64,000 nucleotides of DNA from VXPQ01 sp965232485 (GCA_965232485.1 OZ246975.1:3098099-3162098); one strand, 5' to 3'; shown: positions 53,238 to 62,410, counted from the first letter of the stretch. A program made the numbers and translations. The notes: generated by a model from the sequence alone, not told the origin.

Positions 53238-56200
53238 ATGACGTACGAAGAGCCAATACGGCGGGGGCGTATGCCCCGCCTGTTCTTTTTTTTCCTTTTT
53301 GCGGGCTTGCTTGCGGCGGGCGTGATTCCGGTCGGACAGGCCGTCGCCCAGGATCAAGGCGACGCCCAGGACGATATGTCCGTGCTCGTTTTCAGCAAAA
53401 CGGCGGGATTCCGTCACAGCTCCATTGAAGACGGGGCCCGGGCGCTTCGGGAAATCGGCGAAGAGCATGGATTCTCGGTCGCGCACACGGAAGACAGTAC
53501 GACATTCGCTTGGCCGGATCTGGTCGACTACGACGTAGTGGTGTTCCTGAACACGACAGGCGATGTGCTGAATGACGAGCAACAGGCGGCCTTCGAGCGG
53601 TACATCCAGGAAGGCGGCGGATATGTCGGCATACACGCGGCGACGGACACCGAGTACGAATGGGACTGGTACGGCCAGTTGGCGGGGGCGTATTTCGAGA
53701 GCCATCCGCATATCCAGGAAGCCGATATCGCCGTGCTCGACCGGGCTTTTCCCGCCACGGCGCATCTCCCGGCGCGCTGGACCCGCACGGACGAGTGGTA
53801 CGACTACAAGGCGAATCCGCGCGGTCAGGTGCATGTGTTGGCTACTCTTGTGGAAAAGAGTTACGAGGGCGGCAGGATGGGCGACGATCACCCAATCGCA
53901 TGGGCGCACGAATTCGACGGGGGGCGGGCTTTTTACACCGGCGGCGGGCATACCTCGGAAAGCTACGAGGAGCCGCTCTTCCGCGAGCACTTGCTCCAGG
54001 CTATTCTGTGGGCGGCGGGCCGCGTAGACGGGGATGTCGGGGCTACGCTGAGCGGATCGTACGAGGAGGTCGTACTCGACGCCGATACGACGTACCCCAT
54101 GCAACTCGAGGTGGCGCCGGATGGGCGCGTGTTCTGGATCGAACGGGATGGAGCGGTCAAGATATGGGACCCGGCTATTGAGGCGACGGTCATGGCGGGC
54201 TGGATTCCCACTTCCATGAAGATCGAGGACGGCTTGCTGGGCATTGCGCTCGACCCGAATTTCGAGGAAAACAACTGGGTCTATTTCTATTACATGCCGC
54301 TCAGTCAGGATCCGAATCGGCTGTCTCGCTTCACCATGCGGGGAAATCGGCTGGATATGGGCAGCGAAGTCATTGTGCTGGAGGTATTCATGCAGCGCGA
54401 CCTTTGCTGCCATAGCGCCGGAGAACTCCATTTCGACAAGGACGGCAACCTGTGGTTGTCCACGGGAGACAACACGGGAGGGAGCGCCCCACGCACCGAT
54501 GAACGTCCGGGCCGTGCGCTCTACGATGCGCAACGGACTACGGCCAACACGAACGACCTGCGCGGGAAGATCCTGCGCATTCGTCCGCAACCTGACGGCT
54601 CGTATACAATCCCTGAAGGCAACCTGTTCGAGGACGACGATCCGCTCACCCGTCCGGAAATCTACACGATGGGACACAGAAATCCGTGGCGCTATACGGT
54701 AGATACGGAAACAGGTTGGCTCTACTGGGGCGATGTGGGGCCGGGGAATCAGTATGTCGAAGACAAATTGCCGCAGGGAATGGAGGAATTCGGACAGGCG
54801 AAGACGCCTGGATTCTTCGGCTGGCCCTATTTCGTCGGCCCGAATGCACCGTACCGCGATCTGAATTTCGAGACGGAGGAATACGGCGACTGGTACGACC
54901 CGGGAAATCCGATCAACGATTCTCCGAACAACACGGGATTGCGCGAACTCCCTCCTGCGCAACCGGCCTGGATATACTACAGCTATGGTCCGTCGGAGGA
55001 ATTTCCCGAAATGGGACTGGGAGGCATGTCCGCGGCCCCCGGATTCGTATACCATTACGACCCGGAAATCGCGGGACCCCGCGCGTTGCCCGCCTATTTC
55101 GACGGCAAGGTGATGTTGTTCGAATGGGCGCGCAACTGGATTCAGGAAGCGCTCAACGACGAGCACGGGGACGCCATGGAGATCACGGCGTTTACTCCCG
55201 AAATTCCGTATACCCGCCCGGTAGATATTGCGCTGGGACCGGACCAGACGTTGTATGTGCTGGAATGGGGCCAGGAATTCTGGGGGCAGAATCGGGACGG
55301 ACAACTGGTCCGCATTGATTATTACGGAAATGAAAAACGTCCGCCGGAAGCCCTTGCGACCGCAGAACCCTTGTCTGGTCCGGCGCCGCTTGCCGTGGCC
55401 TTCGACGGGTCGGCTTCGACCTCTCGCAACGGGGCCGACTTGCATTTTTCCTGGGACTTCAATGGAGATGGCGTTTCGGATGCGGAAACAGCCGTCGCCG
55501 GGCATACCTACGCCGAGCCCGGAACGCATACGGCCCGCCTCGCGGCGACGGACGCCGAAGGCATGGTTTCAGAAACGGAAATAACGATTACCGCCGGCAA
55601 CACGGCGCCCGAAGTGTCCATCGCATGGCCGCCCTTCGGGGGGATTGTGCCCATGAATACGTCGGCGCCCTATGAAGTGCAGGTGCTTGACGCGGAGGAA
55701 GGCGTGTTGGCCGGCCCGGGTTCGCGGGTCACGGTGCAGCCGTACCTTGGGCACGATACCCATGAGCATGCGCTGCACATGCACCGGGGCCAGGTCGGGG
55801 CGTTCAACGTCGTTCCCGATCCTACCCACAAGCCCTACGTCATCGACCAGTATGTGCGCCTGGCGGCCAGCTACGCCGATTCGGGGACGCCTTCGCTTAC
55901 GTCGTCGGACGAGATCATTTTGTATCCGTCCGTGGTGCAGGCAGAGAACCGTTCGATCGGCGAGGGCGACAACCTGGTCATCACGGGCAATCGCCAGCGT
56001 CCCGGGTTTCCGGACGAGACCGAGGTATATGTCGAACTGGAACATGCGGAGTACGTGTCGTTTTCCGCCATGAATCTGCACGGCGTCGATGCGCTCACGT
56101 TATACCTCGTACCCGAAGCGGAGGGGGCGGTGCAGGTGCGGCTGGACGCCGCTGACGGGCCGATTCTGGCGGAAACGGCCATTGCGCCTTCCGAAGAATC

Positions 56201-56405
56201 CCTTATCGAGGAGCGCGAGGACGGACCGCCCATCATTCACTGGATGCCCTGGTCGCTTCCGATCGAAGCCCCGGAAGGCGCGCGCGATCTGTACGTCGTG
56301 TTCGAGGGGCCCGAGCGGGGCGCGGTAGCCCGGTTCGACCGGATCGAATTTGAAGGGCCGGGCGTTACCCGCCGCCCGGAAGGCGAGGCCTCCATCTTGT
56401 ATTGA
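53238..56405 (+). CDS. ThuA / PQQ-type sugar dehydrogenase / PKD fusion protein
   Basis: A 1055-residue exported multidomain protein. After a signal (LFFFFLFAGLLAAGVI) comes a ThuA-like domain (about 45-265: VLVFSKTAGFRHSSIEDGAR, GGGYVGIHAATDTEY, GGHTSESYEEPLFREHLLQA). Residues 275-700 are a glucose/sorbosone dehydrogenase-like propeller (GLLGIALDPNFEENNWVYFY, LWLSTGDNTGG, DLRGKILRI, YTMGHRNPWRYTVD). About 715-790 is a PKD domain (SWDFNGDGVSDAETAVAGHT) and the end is a beta-rich CBM-like region. The combination fits oxidation and then cleavage of sugars outside the cell. Fusion of these parts is known in Bacteroidota-like genomes; the substrate is unclear. Confidence 0.84.
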   Translation: MTYEEPIRRGRMPRLFFFFLFAGLLAAGVIPVGQAVAQDQGDAQDDMSVLVFSKTAGFRHSSIEDGARALREIGEEHGFSVAHTEDSTTFAWPDLVDYDVVVFLNTTGDVLNDEQQAAFERYIQEGGGYVGIHAATDTEYEWDWYGQLAGAYFESHPHIQEADIAVLDRAFPATAHLPARWTRTDEWYDYKANPRGQVHVLATLVEKSYEGGRMGDDHPIAWAHEFDGGRAFYTGGGHTSESYEEPLFREHLLQAILWAAGRVDGDVGATLSGSYEEVVLDADTTYPMQLEVAPDGRVFWIERDGAVKIWDPAIEATVMAGWIPTSMKIEDGLLGIALDPNFEENNWVYFYYMPLSQDPNRLSRFTMRGNRLDMGSEVIVLEVFMQRDLCCHSAGELHFDKDGNLWLSTGDNTGGSAPRTDERPGRALYDAQRTTANTNDLRGKILRIRPQPDGSYTIPEGNLFEDDDPLTRPEIYTMGHRNPWRYTVDTETGWLYWGDVGPGNQYVEDKLPQGMEEFGQAKTPGFFGWPYFVGPNAPYRDLNFETEEYGDWYDPGNPINDSPNNTGLRELPPAQPAWIYYSYGPSEEFPEMGLGGMSAAPGFVYHYDPEIAGPRALPAYFDGKVMLFEWARNWIQEALNDEHGDAMEITAFTPEIPYTRPVDIALGPDQTLYVLEWGQEFWGQNRDGQLVRIDYYGNEKRPPEALATAEPLSGPAPLAVAFDGSASTSRNGADLHFSWDFNGDGVSDAETAVAGHTYAEPGTHTARLAATDAEGMVSETEITITAGNTAPEVSIAWPPFGGIVPMNTSAPYEVQVLDAEEGVLAGPGSRVTVQPYLGHDTHEHALHMHRGQVGAFNVVPDPTHKPYVIDQYVRLAASYADSGTPSLTSSDEIILYPSVVQAENRSIGEGDNLVITGNRQRPGFPDETEVYVELEHAEYVSFSAMNLHGVDALTLYLVPEAEGAVQVRLDAADGPILAETAIAPSEESLIEEREDGPPIIHWMPWSLPIEAPEGARDLYVVFEGPERGAVARFDRIEFEGPGVTRRPEGEASILY

Positions 56406-56519
56406 AGCCGGACCGCGATGCGAGCCATCCTTGCAGCTGGATTTTTCCGGCCCGAACGTCTTGCCGTTTTGCCCATTCTCCTTTTTATTCACCCATAGCA
56501 ATCCCTGATTACCCACCTT

Positions 56520-57482
56520 ATGAAAACCTGGAAACTTGGCCATAGCGACGTGGAAGTGTCTGCGCTCTCCTATGGCACGGACCTGATAGGAAGCCGAATC
56601 GATCAAGCAACCTCTTTTGCCTTGTTCGACCTGTTTTATGATAGAGGCGGTACGTTTCTCGACACAGCCAATTTCTATTCGAGCTGGGTCGAGGGCTGCT
56701 CCGGAGGCGAGAGCGAAACGACGATCGGGGAGTGGATGAAGGAGCGCGGCGTGCGCGACAAGGTGCAGATCTCGTCCAAGCTGGGATTCGATTATCCCGG
56801 TAGCGACGGCGGCCTCTCCGCCGACGAAATCGAGCGGGAATGCGACAAAAGCCTTGCCCGTCTCCAGACCGATTATATCGATGTCTATTATGCCCACCGG
56901 GACGATTTCGATACGCCCATGGAAGAAACCATGGAGGCATTTCACCGGCTGACCCAGAAGGGCAAGGTTCGCGCGATCGGGGCGAGCAACGTGTGGCTCT
57001 GGCGCATTGCCGAGGCGGGCAAGCTGGTCGAGGAACGGGGCTGGACGCCGTATCAGGCCGTGGAGCAGCGCTTTACCTACCTGCGTCCCCGGCACGGCGC
57101 CGATTTCGGACCGCAAATTTTTGTGACCGAGGACATGAAGCGGTATTGCCGCCATCACGGGATTACGCTCATCGGGTATTCCGTGCTGTTGCAGGGGGCC
57201 TACACGCGGGATGACCGGCCTGTGCCCGCGCAATTCGCCGGGCCGGAGTCGGACGAGCGCCTTGCAGCGCTCCGTAGCGTCGCCGCGGAAGTGGCCGCCA
57301 CACCGAACCAGGTGCTTATCGCCTGGATGCTCCGAAACGACATTCTTCCGCTCTTCGGCGGCAGCCGGGTCGAGCAGTTGGAGGAAAATCTGGGCGCCGT
57401 GGACGTGCAGTTGTCCGACGATCAGATGGATATGCTGAACACGGCCGGCAATCCCGACGTCAAAAAAGCCTGGTTGAGATAA
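56520..57482 (+). CDS. aldo/keto reductase
   Basis: A 320-residue TIM-barrel NADPH enzyme. LGHSDVEVSALSYGTDLIGS opens it; catalytic Asp/Tyr are in TFLDTANFYSSW, the Lys in ISSKLGF and the His in YYAHRDDF. The C-terminal GGSRVEQLEENLGAVDV binds cofactor. It probably reduces a sugar-derived carbonyl. It is cytosolic (no signal), first of a co-directional group with a Gfo/Idh/MocA enzyme 5 bases after its stop and an isomerase, so the intake products of the exported dehydrogenases could be handled here. Confidence 0.88.
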   Translation: MKTWKLGHSDVEVSALSYGTDLIGSRIDQATSFALFDLFYDRGGTFLDTANFYSSWVEGCSGGESETTIGEWMKERGVRDKVQISSKLGFDYPGSDGGLSADEIERECDKSLARLQTDYIDVYYAHRDDFDTPMEETMEAFHRLTQKGKVRAIGASNVWLWRIAEAGKLVEERGWTPYQAVEQRFTYLRPRHGADFGPQIFVTEDMKRYCRHHGITLIGYSVLLQGAYTRDDRPVPAQFAGPESDERLAALRSVAAEVAATPNQVLIAWMLRNDILPLFGGSRVEQLEENLGAVDVQLSDDQMDMLNTAGNPDVKKAWLR

Positions 57483-57487
57483 GCCCT

Positions 57488-58621
57488 ATGACTGGCGTAG
57501 CTGTAGCCGGATCCGGATTCATCGGCCCCGTACATGTCGAGGCGCTCCGGCGGTTGGAAAATGTTCATGTGACAGGCATTCTCGGGAGCAGCCCGGAACG
57601 CTCCGAACAGGCCCGCCTCGCTATGGGCTTGCCGAGGGCCTATGCAAGCCTCGACGAAATGCTCGCCGATCCGGCTGTGCAGTCTGTGCATCTTGCCTTG
57701 CCGAATGTGTTGCATTACGAATATTCCATGCGCGCGCTCGAAGCCGGCAAGCATGTGATGTGCGAGAAGCCGCTCGCCATGAATGCGGGGGAATCGGCGG
57801 CGCTGGTAGAGGCCGCAAGCACATCGGGCCTGGAAGCAGGCGTATGTTACAATCAGCGGTTCTATCCGATGAACCTGCAGGTCCGGAGCATGATCGCCGG
57901 CGGGGAACTGGGGGCGTTGCACTCGGTGGTGGGCAGCTATGTGCAGGACTGGCTGTTGTACGATACGGACTACAACTGGCGCGTACTGTCCGACAAGGGC
58001 GGCCCGCTGCGCGCGGTATCCGACATAGGCACGCACTGGATCGATCTGATTACTTCCATGACGGGCCTGGAAGTCGAGGCTTTGCTGGCCGATCTGAAGA
58101 TCGTGCATCCCGTCCGCAAGCGGCCCACAGGCGAGGTCCAGACATTCGCCGGGGCATACGAAGGGGATACGGAAGACGTCGCAATCGACACGGAAGATTG
58201 CGGCAGCGTGCTTTTCCGCTTCAAGGGGGGCGCACGGGGCAGCCTGTGGGTTTCCCAGGTTACGGCGGGGTACAAGAATTCCCTGCGGTACGAAATCTCC
58301 GGCGCGGAGCAGTCGGTTTCCTGGCATAGCCAGTTTCCCAACGAACTTCGGGTGGGGCGCCGCAATGTTCCCAGCGAAGCCCTGGTCCGGGATCCGGGGC
58401 TGCTGCACGATCTCCCCGGACGCTTTACCAGCTATCCGGCCGGGCACAACGAAGGCTTTGCGGATACGTTCAAGCACTGTTTCCGCGCATTTTACGAGGC
58501 GGTGGAAAGCGGTGGTTCGGGCGGGCGGCTGTACCCCTCGTTCGAAGAGGGACATAAGGAAATCGCGTTGTGCGACGCCATCCTCCAGAGCCACCAGGAG
58601 GCCCGCTGGATATCCATATGA
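57488..58621 (+). CDS. Gfo/Idh/MocA oxidoreductase (cytosolic)
   Basis: A 377-residue enzyme without signal. Rossmann GSGFIGPVHVEALRR, catalytic CEKPLAMNAGESAAL with the EKP motif, and second-domain SDIGTHWIDLITSMTG with the active-site His. It starts 5 bases after the aldo/keto reductase. Its stop codon TGA lies in TATCCATATGA, which is repeated 89 bases later at the start of the isomerase gene, with MITE copy G between. It likely oxidises or reduces a sugar at C3, as many relatives do. Confidence 0.88.
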   Translation: MTGVAVAGSGFIGPVHVEALRRLENVHVTGILGSSPERSEQARLAMGLPRAYASLDEMLADPAVQSVHLALPNVLHYEYSMRALEAGKHVMCEKPLAMNAGESAALVEAASTSGLEAGVCYNQRFYPMNLQVRSMIAGGELGALHSVVGSYVQDWLLYDTDYNWRVLSDKGGPLRAVSDIGTHWIDLITSMTGLEVEALLADLKIVHPVRKRPTGEVQTFAGAYEGDTEDVAIDTEDCGSVLFRFKGGARGSLWVSQVTAGYKNSLRYEISGAEQSVSWHSQFPNELRVGRRNVPSEALVRDPGLLHDLPGRFTSYPAGHNEGFADTFKHCFRAFYEAVESGGSGGRLYPSFEEGHKEIALCDAILQSHQEARWISI

Positions 58622-58712
58622 AAACCACTTTGCTCAGCTTCGTCGTTCCTTGCCGGCGCGCGCCTCGCAAGCCTCTGAGCTTTGCGGACTTAATCAGCGT
58701 ATCCATATGAAA
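58611..58712. mobile_element. MITE-family copy G with 13-bp flanking direct repeats
   Basis: TATCCATATGAAA occurs at 58611-58623 and 58700-58712. Between them the minus strand reads GATTAAGTCCGCAAAGCTCA and GGCAAGGAACGACGAAGC, both diagnostic of copies A and B. The repeats look like a target duplication around an 89-bp event. Confidence 0.72.
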
Positions 58713-59642
58713 CTCGGGTTTGTAAGCGCGATTCTTGCGGATCTGGATCTTCGGGGCGTTGTCGAGGCGGCGGCGGAGGAGGGCTATGACTGCGTGGAGT
58801 TGCTTTGCTGGCCCCGGGGGAAGGCGGAGCGTCGCTATGCGGGCGTTACCCACATCGACGTGACGGACTTTTCCGAATCGGAGGCCCGTCGCGCGCGCGC
58901 GGTGGTCGAAGACGCGGGCCTGGAAATCAGCGGGCTCGGGTATTATCCCAACCCGCTTGCGCCCGACCCGGACGAAGCGGCTGTGTACGTCGAGCATCTC
59001 AAGCAGGTCGTCCGCGCCGCTGCGTTGCTTGGCGTAGACCTCGTGAACACCTTCGCGGGGCGGGACCCTGCGCGCTCGGTGCAGGAGCAATGGCCGCGAT
59101 TTTTGGCCGTATGGAAACCGCTTGTGGCGTTTGCAGAGGAGCATGGCGTTCGCATCGCCATCGAGAATTGTCCCATGTTTTTCACGCAGGACGAATGGCC
59201 TGCGGGCAAGAACCTGGCGTACAGTCCGGCCATCTGGCGACGTATGTTCGAGGATATTCCCAGCGACCGGTTCGGGCTGAATTTCGACCCGTCGCATATG
59301 GTTTGGCAGCAGATGGATTATCTGCGTCCTTTGCGTGCGTTCGCCGACAGACTTTTTCACGTGCATGCGAAGGACGCCCGCCTGGATCGGGATCGGCTCG
59401 ACGAGGTGGGCATTCTTGCGACGCCGCTGGAATACCATACGCCCAAATTGCCCGGACTCGGGGATGTGGACTGGGGTCGCTTTTTCTCCGCATTGACGGA
59501 CGCCGGCTACGACGGCCCGGTTTGCGTGGAGGTGGAGGATCGCGCGTACGAACATTCGCTGGAGGGCCGGAAGTTGGCCCTGCGTCAGAGCGCGGCGTAT
59601 TTGCGATCCTTCGTTCCGCGCGCAGACCGCTGTTGCTGCTGA
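58707..59642 (+). CDS. sugar phosphate isomerase/epimerase (AP endonuclease 2 family)
   Basis: A 311-residue TIM barrel. MKLGFVSAILADLDLRGVVE starts it; metal ligands are in IENCPMF, LNFDPSHMVWQ, FHVHAKDA and VCVEVEDRAY (Glu, Asp/His, His and Glu). It acts as an isomerase or epimerase on keto sugars. ATG 58707 lies in the right-hand copy of the TATCCATATGAAA repeat, and without MITE copy G this ATG would overlap the previous gene's stop (ATGA). It belongs to the same transcript as the aldo/keto reductase and Gfo/Idh/MocA gene. Confidence 0.88.
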   Translation: MKLGFVSAILADLDLRGVVEAAAEEGYDCVELLCWPRGKAERRYAGVTHIDVTDFSESEARRARAVVEDAGLEISGLGYYPNPLAPDPDEAAVYVEHLKQVVRAAALLGVDLVNTFAGRDPARSVQEQWPRFLAVWKPLVAFAEEHGVRIAIENCPMFFTQDEWPAGKNLAYSPAIWRRMFEDIPSDRFGLNFDPSHMVWQQMDYLRPLRAFADRLFHVHAKDARLDRDRLDEVGILATPLEYHTPKLPGLGDVDWGRFFSALTDAGYDGPVCVEVEDRAYEHSLEGRKLALRQSAAYLRSFVPRADRCCC

Positions 59643-59750
59643 CGTTTCTGTTTCCTTGGTTTCTTGCCGCACTCCGCTTCGCCATATCGTTTCGTTTTTC
59701 TTGATCCGGCGGCGCGTTCGCCGAACCTGTTCCTTGCAAAGGCTACGACC

Positions 59751-60605
59751 ATGCTCCGTTTTATCCTTGCCTCCCTTTTTGCGTGTGCGGCCTGCGGGTC
59801 GTTTTTCACCCTGTCTGCGCAGGGTCAGACGCTGGTGGATCCCCCGCCGATCTATATGCCGTATCTTGCGGACGCTCCCGTGATCGACGGCGACCTTGAC
59901 GAATGGAAGCGAGCGGCCCATCATGACGGCGCATGGGATATCTACCGCCTGCGCCATGCGTCCTGGTACGACGGCGGCGCGCGCAATCGTTTGACGGATC
60001 AAGCGGCGGACGAACCCGCCCCGGAGGACGATCTGCGCGCCCGATACTATATGGCGTGGGACGAGACCTATTTGTATTTCGGGGCGGAGGTGCGCGACAA
60101 TGTGAACGACGTGGACGATCCGGACCACGCTCCTCGCCGCTGGATGTTCAAGGATTCCGTTTGCTGGTTCATGGAGGCGCCCCGGGACGATGCGCCGGAA
60201 CGCTTCGGGCGCGGCGACAATGCGTTTTGCTTCGTAGCGGACGCCTCCATGCCGGATTACGGGGCCTGGTGGCGTTACGGCACCCCGGAAGACACGTATC
60301 AGGAGGCGCAGATGCCGGACGACATGGTGGATTATGCGTTGCAATTCGATCCCTGGGGAACCGGCGCCGGGGATTTCAAGCTGGAGGCGCGCGTACGCAT
60401 GGATGCGTTTTTTCCGGTCAGCGAGCCTCGCTGGAGCGCTCCGGTCGCTGGAGACGAATACAGCCTGATGATCGTGCATTGCGATCCCGACGGCGGGGCG
60501 TACGGCGGGCATTTCATGGTGTACGGCGACGGAGACGACGACGCCACATGGAGCCGCGTCATCCTGACCGGTCCGCAGGGACCGATCGAGCGCCTGGCGG
60601 AATAG
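59751..60605 (+). CDS. exported CBM9-like sugar-binding protein
   Basis: A 284-residue protein with a signal (FILASLFACAACGSFFTLSA) and a single CBM9-like domain: PVIDGDLDEWKRAAHHDG, DLRARYYMAWDETYLYFGAE, VRDNVNDVDDPD, WMFKDSVCWFMEAP and GDFKLEARVRMDAFFPVSEP. Such domains bind sugars or polysaccharide ends at the surface. ATG 59751 begins the signal peptide. It is the last clear member of the sugar-handling region. Confidence 0.8.
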   Translation: MLRFILASLFACAACGSFFTLSAQGQTLVDPPPIYMPYLADAPVIDGDLDEWKRAAHHDGAWDIYRLRHASWYDGGARNRLTDQAADEPAPEDDLRARYYMAWDETYLYFGAEVRDNVNDVDDPDHAPRRWMFKDSVCWFMEAPRDDAPERFGRGDNAFCFVADASMPDYGAWWRYGTPEDTYQEAQMPDDMVDYALQFDPWGTGAGDFKLEARVRMDAFFPVSEPRWSAPVAGDEYSLMIVHCDPDGGAYGGHFMVYGDGDDDATWSRVILTGPQGPIERLAE

Positions 60606-60744
60606 GCGCTTTTTTAGCAGCGGAACTTGCTTCTTCGGATGCAAGGCGTATGTACGCGATGCGATTTCCGCTGAATCTTGAATGCAATGCTTCCCGTACA
60701 GCGTCTTTAGCGTCTCTTTTTTCTTTTCGCGCGCCAACGTCGCC

Positions 60745-61239
60745 ATGCCTGTGGAATCCACTTCATACCGCGAATACTCCCCCTGGCCCCGATGGGTCGG
60801 GTGGATCCTGTGGGGATCTCTGGCCGCTTCGGCCCTGCCCTTTGTTTTCGGATGGGACACGGATTCCGCCATGCTGGGCCGCTTGTTCGCCATTGCGGCC
60901 CTTCTGGGTCTTGGCTGGGCCATTCAGGTTCTTTTTGGCGGACTGAACGCTCGGGTGCAGGAAACCCGCTTGTTCATCTATATGGGATCGATTCCCCTGA
61001 TAAAGAAATCGGTGCCCTTCGCCGACGTCAAGTCTCTGGAAAGCGTGCGCTACCGTCCCATTGCCGAGTTCGGCGGGTGGGGCATTCGCGGAATGGGCAA
61101 AAAGAAGGCCTGGACCGCTCGCGGCAACCAGGCCGTGGCGCTTACGCTTGCCAACGGTCAGACGTTGTATGTGGGCAGCGACCATCCGGAACAGCTGGAG
61201 GAGCATATTCGCCGCGCCATGGCTGCGCCCGCCGAATAA
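60745..61239 (+). CDS. hypothetical two-helix membrane protein, PH-like C-terminus
   Basis: A 164-residue protein with two hydrophobic helices (WVGWILWGSLAASALPFVFG and LGRLFAIAALLGLGWAIQVL) followed by a basic cytosolic domain of about 90 residues (RLFIYMGSIPLIKKSVPFAD, VKSLESVRYRP, AVALTLANGQTLYVGSDHPE). This resembles bacterial PH-domain membrane proteins, but no exact family was assigned. ATG 60745 is preferred to an upstream ATG at 60682. Function unknown. Confidence 0.62.
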   Translation: MPVESTSYREYSPWPRWVGWILWGSLAASALPFVFGWDTDSAMLGRLFAIAALLGLGWAIQVLFGGLNARVQETRLFIYMGSIPLIKKSVPFADVKSLESVRYRPIAEFGGWGIRGMGKKKAWTARGNQAVALTLANGQTLYVGSDHPEQLEEHIRRAMAAPAE

Positions 61240-61369
61240 AAATTTTTGAACGGGTCTGTAACTTGCGCCAGGGGGCTTCCGTAGAGGATACTTGTTCCAA
61301 CGCTCGAAACCGGGCGCGCTCATCCTGGGCGGAACCGTTTTCATCACCTCTTCACCCTGAGGCATTGCC

Positions 61370-61834
61370 ATGAACATGCACGTAGTCTCTGCAAAACTGA
61401 AAGCGCTTTTTCTGCTCGTTCCCATGTTGGCGATTGGTTTCGTTCCGATTGCGCCGGCGTGGTCCCAGAACGACCTTGCTCCCGCAAATCCCGAACTGCT
61501 CGACCAACTGGTTTCCAGGCAGATCGTCGAGTCGCTCGATTCGCCGCATACGCAAGTTCGCAGTCAGACCTTGAAGAATGTGATCGTGTATGCGACACTC
61601 GACTTTGATCGGGTTGACTTGCCCAAACTTACCGCAACGCTTGCCGAAGTAGCCGAGACGGACGAATCCAGAGCGAACCGTCGCTTGGCCGTTGCAGCGC
61701 TGCGTTCTATCGATTCGTGGCGGGCCAAGCGGCGTCTGGCGCATCTTGGCGGTATGGCCGACGCGGAATATCGGTCGCTGGTTTCAGGCGTGCTTTCGGA
61801 GTATCACGCGATGCAAACAGGCGGTACGTTGTAG
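61370..61834 (+). CDS. exported hypothetical protein
   Basis: A 154-residue protein with a signal peptide (LKALFLLVPMLAIGFVPIAP to AWSQ) and a fully helical mature part, with paired helices such as LVSRQIVESLDSPHTQVRSQ and NRRLAVAALRSIDSWRAKRR. HEAT-like pairing is possible. A strong terminator follows, so it forms a single-gene unit. No family was recognised. Confidence 0.6.
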   Translation: MNMHVVSAKLKALFLLVPMLAIGFVPIAPAWSQNDLAPANPELLDQLVSRQIVESLDSPHTQVRSQTLKNVIVYATLDFDRVDLPKLTATLAEVAETDESRANRRLAVAALRSIDSWRAKRRLAHLGGMADAEYRSLVSGVLSEYHAMQTGGTL

Positions 61835-61889
61835 AAAATCGCTTCGTGGACGCGGCGCCCGCAAGAACGGTGCGGCGTCAATCGCTTTG

Positions 61890-61921
61890 AAGGGGCGGGC
61901 CGGATCCGGTCTGCCCCTTTT
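61890..61921 (+). terminator. intrinsic terminator
   Basis: AAGGGGC and GCCCCTT close a hairpin whose upper part contains CCGG-AT-CCGG; a TTTT run overlaps the right arm. It is 56 bases after the stop of the exported hypothetical gene and before hicB. Confidence 0.78.
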
Positions 61922-61977
61922 GCGTATAAAGAATGTTCCGGTATTCAGTCTGGCCCAACGGCAATGAAGAGCACGTC

Positions 61978-62199
61978 ATGAACAGGCAATTGACTGCGAT
62001 CGTCGAACGAGAGAACGATGGCTATGTGGCGTTATGTCCCGAAGTGGATGTCGCGAGTCAAGGCAAAACGGTTGCTGAGGCGCAAGCAAACCTTCAGGAG
62101 GCTCTCAATCTTTTTTTCGAGACGGCGGCCGCCAGCGAAATAGAACGCCGGCTTCGGACAGAAGTGTATATAACCCGGGTTGAGGTTGCCGTTGGCTAA
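61978..62199 (+). CDS. hicB: HicB-family antitoxin
   Basis: A 73-residue protein with the HicB partial RNase H-like fold: MNRQLTAIVERENDGYVALC, PEVDVASQGKTVAEAQANLQ and EALNLFFETAA. It lacks an added DNA-binding domain. It would bind and neutralise the HicA toxin encoded next, and probably represses its own promoter with it. ATG 61978 fits the usual family start. The order hicB-hicA is the reverse of the Escherichia coli locus, but common elsewhere. Confidence 0.85.
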   Translation: MNRQLTAIVERENDGYVALCPEVDVASQGKTVAEAQANLQEALNLFFETAAASEIERRLRTEVYITRVEVAVG

Positions 62200-62410
62200 G
62201 TTGCGCGTTTTGTCGGGGCGAGACGTTTGCAGGATTCTGGCGAGCCATGGTTTTGTTGAAGTACGTCGCCGAGGCAGCCATATAATAATGCAGGCTATCC
62301 GGGAGGGTACGACCGTTACTGTTCCGGTTCCAAACCACCGGGAATTGCATGCTGGGACTTTGCTGGCCATTATCCGCCAATCTGGCGCACCTCGGGCGGC
62401 ATTCGAATGA
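62192..62410 (+). CDS. hicA: HicA-family toxin
   Basis: A 72-residue double-stranded RNA-binding-like toxin that cleaves mRNA. SGRDVCRILASHGFVEVRRR and GSHIIMQ hold the catalytic His; TVTVPVPNHRELHAGTL and AIIRQSG complete the family pattern. The start is a TTG, either 62192 or 62180, overlapping the hicB stop by at least 8 bases, which suits coupled translation. Its stop TGA overlaps the ATG of the next gene (ATGA), so the diphthine-ammonia-ligase-like gene is probably in the same operon. Confidence 0.85.
   Translation: MAKLRVLSGRDVCRILASHGFVEVRRRGSHIIMQAIREGTTVTVPVPNHRELHAGTLLAIIRQSGAPRAAFE

Noticed and set aside
53151..55529. 792-residue minus-strand frame
   Set aside because: Antisense to the ThuA/PQQ fusion, with composition typical of high-GC shadows.
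58470..60923. 817-residue minus-strand frame
   Set aside because: Antisense shadow of the isomerase and CBM9-like genes; no family features.
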